This document shows, piece by piece, positions 23,013 through 29,477 of a stretch of DNA of 29,477 bases (the stretch's first letter is position 1; each line of letters opens with the position of its first letter). This stretch comes from Flavobacteriales bacterium UBA720 (GTDB lineage Bacteria; Bacteroidota; Bacteroidia; Flavobacteriales; Weeksellaceae). A model generated the notes under the pieces. It was not told the DNA's origin and made no database searches. It worked only from the letters and a program-made list of their open reading frames with translations. The stretch covers positions 1 through 29,477 of the forward strand of contig DBLQ01000065.1 in assembly GCA_002297505.1 (NCBI GenBank). The letters run 5' to 3'. The position numbers and the translations under genes were made by a program.

Positions 23013-23020
23013 CAAAGATA
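23013..23020 (-). promoter_or_regulatory. Candidate -7 box of the sigma factor gene, decides its start
   Basis: Minus-strand TATCTTTG is an exact TAnnTTTG match, 12 bp from the ATG at 23000. It makes the upstream ATG at 23048 unusable and predicts a nearly leaderless mRNA. Confidence 0.55.
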
Positions 23021-23128
23021 ACGCATAAAATTTAAAATAATATCTCATGGCTGAGATTGAGAATTTCTATAATTGATCAATCCTCTTGCAGCCACTTTTA
23101 GAGTGATTTTAAATAACATGAATCAAGA

Positions 23129-23157
23129 TTGTAATCCTTATAATTTGAGTATTTTTA
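23129..23157 (+). promoter_or_regulatory. Candidate promoter of the dapF operon
   Basis: TTG at 23129-23131, an 18-bp spacer and TATTTTTA at 23150-23157, one base off TAnnTTTG. A small hairpin CTCAAT/ATTGAG (23162-23167 with 23173-23178) would lie at the very start of the message, about 50 bp before the dapF ATG. Confidence 0.5.
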
Positions 23158-23213
23158 CAGGCTCAATTTTTGATTGAGGTACGGGATTAAATAACTAAAA
23201 ATCAAAATAATAA

Positions 23214-23978
23214 ATGCAATTCTATAAATATCAGGGCACAGGAAACGATTTTGTGATGCTGGACAACCGCTCCGGAATGTGGGACGATCTTTCCATTTCC
23301 GACATTCAGAAACTGTGTGACCGCCGTTTCGGCATTGGAGCCGATGGATTGATTAAAATCAATGCCGCAAAAGATGTTGATTTTGAAGTCGACTATTACA
23401 ATTCCGACGCCTCCAAAAGTTTCTGCGGCAACGGTGCGCGCTGCGCTGTAGCTTTTGCTCATTACCTGGACATCATAGAAGATACCACAGTGTTTACTGC
23501 CATCGACGGCATTCACGAGGCAGAAATCAAAAACGGTGTGGTAAAGCTTAAGATGGGTAATGTAACAAAAATCGAAAAAGACGGTGAAGATTTTGTCCTG
23601 AATACCGGCTCGCCGCATTATGTAAAATACGTTGAAATGTTAAATAATTATAATGTTTACGAAAACGGTAACGAAATCCGTAATTCCGAAACTTATAAAA
23701 AGGACGGCATTAATGTCAACTTTGTGGAAAAGCTTTCTGACAAAGAACTTTTTGTGAGAACTTATGAGCGTGGTGTGGAGGATGAAACCTACAGTTGCGG
23801 AACCGGTGTTACGGCGGCAGCTTTAACTTTTATGGAAAAAAATAATCAAACGTTTGTTGGAATAAAGGTCAAAGGCGGCCAGCTGAAGGTTTACGCGGAA
23901 AAAAGCAGTGAAGGCTTTGAAAATATTTGGCTGGAAGGTCCGGCAGTTCAGGTTTTTAAAGGAACAATTAATTTATAA
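23214..23978 (+). CDS. dapF: Diaminopimelate epimerase
   Basis: 254 residues. It interconverts LL- and meso-diaminopimelate, the last step before meso-DAP enters peptidoglycan or is decarboxylated to lysine. The two catalytic cysteines are present: Cys71 in FCGNGARC and Cys195 in YSCGTGVTAAAL. The N-terminus FYKYQGTGNDFVMLDN with its conserved Gly-Asn-Asp-Phe and the DxDGLIK-like loop match the family. Length is normal. It is 19 bp upstream of mltG on the same strand, so two cell-wall enzymes, one making a building block and one cutting nascent glycan, are probably co-transcribed. Confidence 0.95.
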   Translation: MQFYKYQGTGNDFVMLDNRSGMWDDLSISDIQKLCDRRFGIGADGLIKINAAKDVDFEVDYYNSDASKSFCGNGARCAVAFAHYLDIIEDTTVFTAIDGIHEAEIKNGVVKLKMGNVTKIEKDGEDFVLNTGSPHYVKYVEMLNNYNVYENGNEIRNSETYKKDGINVNFVEKLSDKELFVRTYERGVEDETYSCGTGVTAAALTFMEKNNQTFVGIKVKGGQLKVYAEKSSEGFENIWLEGPAVQVFKGTINL

Positions 23979-23997
23979 ACCTGATATTAAATAAACT

Positions 23998-25023
23998 ATG
24001 AAAAAAACAGTTCTCATCATATCAATTTTACTCATTGCAATCCTTGGATTTTTCGGATTGAGATTTTACAGTAAATACCTTGGGAATAATGTGGAAAAAG
24101 ACGGATTTGTTCTGATTCCGCATCAAGCAAGCTACAAGCAAATCTTGGATTCGATATCGCCTTACCTCAAAAATCGGGATAACTTTATCAGCATTGCCGA
24201 GGACAAAAACCTTAAAAATAATTACAAACCCGGCCGTTACGAACTGAAATCCGGAATGAATAACCGTGAAATCACCAATATGATCATCGCCGGAAACCAG
24301 ACACCTAATTCCTTCAGGATCAAAGATTTTGACGATGTTTACCAGATGATCGGCAGAGTCAGCAAAAAAACCGAAACCGACTCTGCAAAATTTGCTGAAA
24401 AACTGGACGAAATCGCAACCGCAAAAGGTTATAAAAATGCGGAAGACCTCAAAAAATATTTCTTCAATAATACATATGAATTCTTCTGGACAGTGACACC
24501 GAAGGAATTCTTTGACAAATTTGAGAAAGATTATAATGATTTCTGGACTGCTGACCGCGTGGCCAAAGAAAAAAAGTCTGGACTTAGCCGAGATCAGATC
24601 TATGCGCTGGCGTCCATCGTTTATAAAGAATCCGGCGGCAAACCGGACGAACAACGAAGGATTGCAGGCCTCTACATCAACCGCTACCGAAAAGGGATGA
24701 AGCTCCAGAGTGACCCTACTGTGATCTACGCTGTGAATAAGGCTAATAACTTTACCCAGAAGATCAAGAGAGTCTACTTCAAATATTTAAAAGAGCCTTC
24801 TCCTTATAATACTTATGCCAACAAAGGTATTCCGCCGGGACCCATCTGTATTGTAGACAAAAATTCTCTGAACGCTGTGCTGGATGCAGAAAAAAACAAC
24901 TACATCTTTATGTGTGCAGATCCTGCAAAGCCGGGCTACCATCAATTCACCGACAACGCCGAGGAGCACGCCCGAAATGCAAAAGCATACCAGGACTGGC
25001 TGGACAGCAGACAAATCAAATAA
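23998..25023 (+). CDS. mltG: Endolytic murein transglycosylase
   Basis: 341 residues with an N-terminal membrane anchor (about residues 4-22). The YceG/MltG domain includes ALASIVYKESG with the presumed catalytic Glu211, RIAGLYINRYRKGMKLQSDP, and the ending block PSPYNTYANKGIPPGPIC and YIFMCADPAKPGYHQFTDN. The enzyme cuts nascent glycan strands in the periplasm and sets their length. It lies in an operon with dapF. The following TonB-dependent receptor starts 33 bp later; I see no terminator in that gap, so read-through is possible. Confidence 0.94.
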   Translation: MKKTVLIISILLIAILGFFGLRFYSKYLGNNVEKDGFVLIPHQASYKQILDSISPYLKNRDNFISIAEDKNLKNNYKPGRYELKSGMNNREITNMIIAGNQTPNSFRIKDFDDVYQMIGRVSKKTETDSAKFAEKLDEIATAKGYKNAEDLKKYFFNNTYEFFWTVTPKEFFDKFEKDYNDFWTADRVAKEKKSGLSRDQIYALASIVYKESGGKPDEQRRIAGLYINRYRKGMKLQSDPTVIYAVNKANNFTQKIKRVYFKYLKEPSPYNTYANKGIPPGPICIVDKNSLNAVLDAEKNNYIFMCADPAKPGYHQFTDNAEEHARNAKAYQDWLDSRQIK

Positions 25024-25056
25024 GAAATAAAGAGCGAAAGCGAAAAATAAACGATA

Positions 25057-27570
25057 ATGAAACGAACGGAAATTGTAAATGTAATTCAGAAAAAAATCTT
25101 CCCTCTGGCGCTGACCGTCGGTGCTGCAAGCTTTGTCATGGCGCAGCAGAAGGTGAATGTTTCTGGAAATGTAAAAGACGCAAATGGTGGTGTAGGTTAT
25201 GCATCCGTCACTTTTAAAAATCAGCAAAATGCCCAGCTCAGCGATGCGGCTCTGGCCGATGTCAATGGAAACTATACCGTAGAACTGGCGCCCGGCAGCT
25301 ACGAAGTCAGTATAGAAGCGGTGGATTACAAAAAATTCACACAGACCATCCGCGTGGAGAAGGCAGGCCCTATTGCGCCCTTCGTTATAGTTTCCGATGG
25401 AAAAGCCAATCTCAATAATACGACAGATATCCAAGGCGTTACGATCACTGCCACATCCACCAAGCCTTACAAGGTGGAGCTGGATAAGAAGACTTATGAT
25501 GTAAAGAGTGACTTAACTGCCATCGGTGGAAACCTCCAGGATGTATTGCAGAATGTACCTTCCGTTTCTGTAGATACAGATGGAACTGTATCCATGCGGG
25601 GAAGTTCTAATGTTAGATTTCTAGTCAATGGAAAACCATCTGCACTTCTAGGAATAGACGATGGTGCTAATGCTTTGCAGGCCATTCCAGCGGATCAAAT
25701 TGACAGAATTGAGGTGATTACCAATCCTTCTGCAAAGTATGATGCTTCGGGTACTGCCGGTATTTTGAACATTATACTTAAAAAGACCACTAAACTCGGT
25801 TTCAATGGGAGTGTGATCGGATCATTAGGCTACTTGCCTCGTACCAACCTCAACACTAATCTAAGCTGGAAAAAAGGTAACTGGAGCTGGTTTCTGAATG
25901 GAGGCGGTGGCTACCAGGAAAATAAAAACACCAACAGGTCTACCACCACGTATACTTCCGGAGATTTACTGGCATTCACACAGAACAGTATCAGCAAGTC
26001 TAAAAATAGCAATTACAATGCAAATCTAGGAACGGTATATGACCTCTCTCCCAATACTTCGATTAATTTGAGCGGAACAATTCGTACATTCGAAAATGAC
26101 AGTACCAATCCGATTGACTATGTGAATTACAACAGAGACGGAAGCATAGATTACACCAGCAGAAATGCAGTCGGCAGAAATACCAACACAGGGATGCAGG
26201 GCGATTTTGGCATTGACCATAAATTCGACGACAAAGGACAAAACATTTCCTTATCCCTGAGCCTTCAAAAAAACCAATCCAGTAACGACTCCAAAATTAC
26301 GGCAAATGACAATGGTGCGTTTGAATCACTTACCAACTCCAAAACGAAAACCGATAACAAGTCTTTTATAGGAAAATTGGATTATGAATTGCCAATAGGA
26401 GAAAACTCGCTTTTTAATGCGGGCTACCGACTGGACCATAATAATAACGACTACGATTTCTTCGCTTCCAGGCAACTGGCCGGCGAGGCAGACGCCACGA
26501 TTCTTAATAGATTTACCGGGCTATCCAACTACACAGAGACATTCAATGCTTTCTATCTCCAGTTCAAAAGTAAAATTGGCGCATTATCTTACCAGTTAGG
26601 TTTGCGTGATGAACTTTCTAACATATCATTCAGTTATCCTCGTGTAGATCCACTGAATCCTGACGCCGCTACAGGCACGATTGACAGCCGCAAAAAGAAT
26701 TATAACAATCTTTTCCCGAGTGTATTTTTAAGTTATGATTTTGCTAAAAATAATCAAATCTTATTGAATTACTCCAGAAGAATTGACCGTCCGCGATCAT
26801 TCTTCCTGATACCGATTCCATCTCCAAATGATGTCCGTAACGTATTCCAGGGAAATCCGGATCTCAATCCATCGTACATCGATTCATTTGAACTCGGCTA
26901 CAACCTCTCGAAAAGTAAAGTGACCATTAATCCTACGCTATATTATCGAAAAGAAAAAGACAATGTACAATTTGCTATCATCCAGAATGCTGCAGATCCC
27001 GGCTCATTTACATTAGGACCATACAACGTCGGCAGCGAAGACCGATACGGTCTGGACTTCAATGGAACATACGATCCTTTCAGCTGGTGGAAGATTATGG
27101 GAAATATCGATTTATTTGGATACAAAACCAGAGGTAATCTTTATATTGGAGACGTTCTGGCGCAGGAATTTAATGGTGAAGGATTTTCTACCCGAGGAAG
27201 ATTGGCAAATACTTTCAAGTTTGATAAAACTTTCAGCGTTCAGATTCAGTCCAATTTCCGAGGCGGACAGAAAAATGCCAGCCAGAATCAGAAATCCATC
27301 TACTTCTTTAATCTCGGTGCCACCAAAACCATCTGGAACGGTAACGGTACACTGGCCTTCAACATTCAGGATATTTTTAATACCAGAGCCAGAGAGGCTA
27401 CCAACTATGGTATCAATTACACCCGTGATATGTATATGCAGTGGAGTCCTAGACAGTTCTCACTCTCTCTCACCTACCGCTTCAAACAGGGTGAAAAAGT
27501 GGATCAGCCTAAACGTAAAAAAGACATCAATGCCAACAGTTCCGGCGGCGATGATATTCCACCGATGTAA
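25057..27570 (+). CDS. TonB-dependent receptor, outer-membrane beta-barrel family
   Basis: 837 residues with a long signal peptide ending SFVMAQ (residue 30). Residues ~32-110 form a carboxypeptidase-regulatory-like domain (VNVSGNVKDANGGVGYASVT, then NGNYTVELAPGSYEVSIEA). A plug domain follows (about 130-240: LQDVLQNVPSVSVDTDGTVS, then IDRIEVITNPSAKYDASGTA), and the rest is an aromatic-rich beta-barrel (Outer membrane protein beta-barrel family). It probably takes up a TonB-energised ligand such as a metal chelate, peptide or glycan, but no SusD-like partner is next to it, so polysaccharide uptake is not supported. The C-terminal tail after RFKQG is unusually polar and extends past the expected barrel end. 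The TAA is followed by a terminator. Confidence 0.9.
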   Translation: MKRTEIVNVIQKKIFPLALTVGAASFVMAQQKVNVSGNVKDANGGVGYASVTFKNQQNAQLSDAALADVNGNYTVELAPGSYEVSIEAVDYKKFTQTIRVEKAGPIAPFVIVSDGKANLNNTTDIQGVTITATSTKPYKVELDKKTYDVKSDLTAIGGNLQDVLQNVPSVSVDTDGTVSMRGSSNVRFLVNGKPSALLGIDDGANALQAIPADQIDRIEVITNPSAKYDASGTAGILNIILKKTTKLGFNGSVIGSLGYLPRTNLNTNLSWKKGNWSWFLNGGGGYQENKNTNRSTTTYTSGDLLAFTQNSISKSKNSNYNANLGTVYDLSPNTSINLSGTIRTFENDSTNPIDYVNYNRDGSIDYTSRNAVGRNTNTGMQGDFGIDHKFDDKGQNISLSLSLQKNQSSNDSKITANDNGAFESLTNSKTKTDNKSFIGKLDYELPIGENSLFNAGYRLDHNNNDYDFFASRQLAGEADATILNRFTGLSNYTETFNAFYLQFKSKIGALSYQLGLRDELSNISFSYPRVDPLNPDAATGTIDSRKKNYNNLFPSVFLSYDFAKNNQILLNYSRRIDRPRSFFLIPIPSPNDVRNVFQGNPDLNPSYIDSFELGYNLSKSKVTINPTLYYRKEKDNVQFAIIQNAADPGSFTLGPYNVGSEDRYGLDFNGTYDPFSWWKIMGNIDLFGYKTRGNLYIGDVLAQEFNGEGFSTRGRLANTFKFDKTFSVQIQSNFRGGQKNASQNQKSIYFFNLGATKTIWNGNGTLAFNIQDIFNTRAREATNYGINYTRDMYMQWSPRQFSLSLTYRFKQGEKVDQPKRKKDINANSSGGDDIPPM

Positions 27571-27575
27571 CAATA

Positions 27576-27612
27576 AAAAAAAGCTGCCAATTAAATTTTT
27601 GCAGCTTTTTTT
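27576..27612 (+). terminator. Terminator of the TonB-dependent receptor gene
   Basis: AAAAAAAGCTGC (27576-27587) pairs with GCAGCTTTTTTT (27601-27612) around a 13-nt loop, followed by an A/T tail. It starts 6 bp after the stop codon. Confidence 0.9.
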
Positions 27613-27645
27613 ATACAAATTGTTTACTTTAGACAAAAAAATTTT

Positions 27646-28305
27646 ATGAAACTAATAACATTATTGCAGCTGGCTTTTGTGGGGCTATTACTGATGTCCT
27701 GCAGTGCTTTGACAACAATTTCTAACGGAAAGCAGATTGACAAGCGACTGGTTGGCGCATGGGAAGGCTCAGAAAAGAATGAGCAAATGGAAGGCATGAC
27801 CAAGGAATGGATTATGACCAGAAACAATGACGGAACCTTTGTCCTGGATTTTACATTCTATCAAGACGGAGAGCGTCGTAAGAATGTGGAAACCGGAAAC
27901 TGGTGGGTGCAGGACGGGAAATTCTATGAAGCTCATACAGAGTCCGGAATGACCGATACTTACACGTATCAGGTGCTTGACAAAGATCATATCAAATTCA
28001 AATCGGATATGATGAGTATGGAAATGAACAAAGATTCTTATGAATTCATTGACACCCGCAAAACCTCTGCTTTGGAAGGTAAATCAATAAAAGACGGCTC
28101 ATCCTACGAAAAAGCAATCAAGGTCAAGAGTGTCCCGGACGAATATAAATTTGCGAAGGAAAACTGCACAGACTGCACTATGCAAAGTCAATCATTATCC
28201 GAAAAAAATGGAAAAATGTACGACGTTCTCTCACTCAAAAAACCTGACGGTACGGAAGTGCGCTATTACTTTGACATTACCTCTTTTTACGGCAAAATGT
28301 TCTAA
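27646..28305 (+). CDS. Lipoprotein, lipocalin-like N-terminal part
   Basis: 219 residues with a lipoprotein signal; the lipobox is LMSC with Cys19 as the lipidated residue, so it is probably anchored in the outer membrane. The region LVGAWEGSEKNEQMEG, with TFVLDFTFYQDGERRKNVETGNWWVQDG and TYQVLDKDHIKF, looks like a small beta-rich lipocalin-like (DUF4488 or related) domain. The C-terminal third holds ENCTDCTMQSQ, a Cys pair. No close function is recognised. It lies between two terminators and is probably its own transcription unit. Confidence 0.8.
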   Translation: MKLITLLQLAFVGLLLMSCSALTTISNGKQIDKRLVGAWEGSEKNEQMEGMTKEWIMTRNNDGTFVLDFTFYQDGERRKNVETGNWWVQDGKFYEAHTESGMTDTYTYQVLDKDHIKFKSDMMSMEMNKDSYEFIDTRKTSALEGKSIKDGSSYEKAIKVKSVPDEYKFAKENCTDCTMQSQSLSEKNGKMYDVLSLKKPDGTEVRYYFDITSFYGKMF

Positions 28306-28311
28306 ATAAAA

Positions 28312-28346
28312 AATCCGCAACCAAACAACTGGCTGCGGATTCTTTT
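28312..28346. terminator. Terminator of the lipoprotein gene, shared with the adaptor gene
   Basis: AATCCGCA (28312-28319) pairs with TGCGGATT (28334-28341), followed by CTTTTTAA on the plus strand and preceded by A's. It separates two convergent genes, the right-hand one ending at 28370. Confidence 0.85.
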
Positions 28347-28369
28347 TAACAATTATAATTAAAGGTCTA

Positions 28370-29477
28370 TTATTTCTGTTTGTCTTTCAGTTCTTCTTTA
28401 TCTTTATCAGAAGGATTCCAGACCTTGACCTCCGCATTTTTATCGATGCCGGAAAGAATCTGGACGTTTATCCCGTCACTGGCGCCAAGTTTTACATAAG
28501 TTTTCTTGAAGGTTCCGTTAGGTTGTTTTACTTCTACAAAAGCTTTGTTATTGCCCTTCTCGTACTGGATCAGTGACTCGTTCAAAAGTAAAGCATTTTT
28601 CTGAGAACTCAGCAAGATCTCACCATTGGCGCTGAATCCCGCTCTGATGTACTCTCCGGTTTTGTTGTAAACATCCCCTTCCACCGCAAATTTAATCGTG
28701 CCACTTTCCTCTTTTCCTTTAGGTGCAATCAAGGTTACTTTGCCTGGGAATTTTTTGTTCTGCAACGCCCCAATCACCACATTCATTTCCATACCCTGCT
28801 TTAGTTTTCCGGCTTGGGCTTCATCAATATCACCTTTGAAAATCAAGGAATTAAGATCTGCAATAGAACAGATCGTGGTTCCGGCATTGAAGGAGTTGGC
28901 TTCTATCACCTGACTCCCCACTTTTACAGGAATTTCCAGCACTGTACCTGCAGCTTTTGCGCGGATCTGGGTCGTTGCCATACTTTGCAATTCCGGGGTT
29001 GCACCTGTTCTCACAATTTGTAATTGCTTCTGCGCTGCATTCAGCTGTTGGCTGGCCAGTTTCTGCTGTTGCAAAGTGGTCTGCAGCTGCTGCTGGGCCG
29101 TGATGTATTCCTGCTTGGAGATAACGCCCTGCTTGTACAGCTTTTCCTGCATCGCGAACTGCTTCTGTTGATTTTCTACATTGATTTTCGCGTTTGAAAG
29201 CTGAATCTGAGAGTTGTTGATTTGCATCGTTGCATTATTCACCTCCGTGATGTTGGGAACAATCCGTATGGTAGCCAGCAGTTGTCCGGCTTCTACTTTA
29301 TCGCCTTCTTTTACATTAATGGTCTGGATGATCCCGGCAATATTCGGCTTGATTTCTATCTCCTCGCGTGGTTCAATTTTTCCTGTCGCCATCACTTTGT
29401 CGTCCAGGTTTTGGATTGTTGGTTTTCTTGTCAGGAATACTTCATTCTCCTTAGAATTGGATTTGACGAGATAACCG
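28370..29477 (-). CDS. Periplasmic adaptor of an efflux pump (HlyD/MacA type), 5' end outside window
   Basis: The frame is open to the right edge. The GTG/ATG near 29395 is not the start, because the upstream in-frame sequence (including EVFLTRKPT and IQNLDDK) continues the family consensus. The visible ~368 residues contain the first biotinyl-lipoyl half (ATGKIEPREEIEIKPNIAGI, GDKVEAGQLL), a long Gln/Asn-rich coiled coil (about 100 residues, ending IVRTGATPELQ), the second half with AGTVLEIPVKVGSQVIEANS and a beta-barrel region with GDIDEAQAGKLKQGM. It would link an inner-membrane ABC (MacB-like) or RND pump to an outer-membrane TolC-like channel; the partners would be to the right. The C-terminus is Lys/Glu-rich. 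Confidence 0.9.
   Translation of the reverse strand, partial: GYLVKSNSKENEVFLTRKPTIQNLDDKVMATGKIEPREEIEIKPNIAGIIQTINVKEGDKVEAGQLLATIRIVPNITEVNNATMQINNSQIQLSNAKINVENQQKQFAMQEKLYKQGVISKQEYITAQQQLQTTLQQQKLASQQLNAAQKQLQIVRTGATPELQSMATTQIRAKAAGTVLEIPVKVGSQVIEANSFNAGTTICSIADLNSLIFKGDIDEAQAGKLKQGMEMNVVIGALQNKKFPGKVTLIAPKGKEESGTIKFAVEGDVYNKTGEYIRAGFSANGEILLSSQKNALLLNESLIQYEKGNNKAFVEVKQPNGTFKKTYVKLGASDGINVQILSGIDKNAEVKVWNPSDKDKEELKDKQK

Overview
The window reads as chromosomal DNA of a Bacteroidota flavobacterium, most likely the Chryseobacterium/Weeksellaceae neighbourhood. Evidence: AT-leaning genes with little Shine-Dalgarno signal, several upstream regions carrying the Bacteroidota -7 box TAnnTTTG, a TonB-dependent receptor with a carboxypeptidase-regulatory N-terminus, a DUF6157 protein, an HMG-CoA synthase-family gene (flavobacteria use the mevalonate route) and a histone-like HU protein of the Bacteroidota type. 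The genus is inference. No rRNA, tRNA or CRISPR array was seen.

Layout. 1-1767: 3' part of a large repetitive surface or secreted protein plus a small secreted protein. 1875-5810: an MFS transporter, then a Na+/solute symporter translationally coupled to a very AT-rich membrane protein and a DUF6157 protein. 5811-6433: decayed stretch with a start-less coding remnant on the minus strand and an aldo/keto reductase cut short where an inverted-repeat element begins. 6445-9388: operon of exported alpha/beta hydrolase, MFS transporter and exported dienelactone hydrolase. 9444-12132: cinA (minus) divergent from a dicarboxylate/amino-acid symporter (plus), with a second copy of the inverted-repeat element between them.

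12174-18180 is an accessory island on the minus strand: HU-like protein, then five palindromes spaced exactly 22 bp, then a type III methyltransferase (mod) with an AT-rich target-recognition region, then two heptanucleotide-periodic arrays of 91 bp each, then the type III restriction subunit (res). The HU gene is preceded by a GC-rich, hairpin-prone stretch. This is the most unusual part of the window; the arrays look regulatory or hypervariable and are not explained by the enzymes.

18318-23000 is core metabolism on the minus strand: HMG-CoA synthase, ammonium transporter, lipoyl synthase and an ECF-like sigma factor, with a small plus-strand membrane protein (21290-21478) between amt and lipA. 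23214-25023 (plus) holds dapF and mltG, two peptidoglycan genes, followed by a TonB-dependent receptor and a lipoprotein. The right edge cuts a periplasmic adaptor (HlyD/MacA type) running off the window. Most operon ends carry clear hairpin terminators, several shared by convergent genes.
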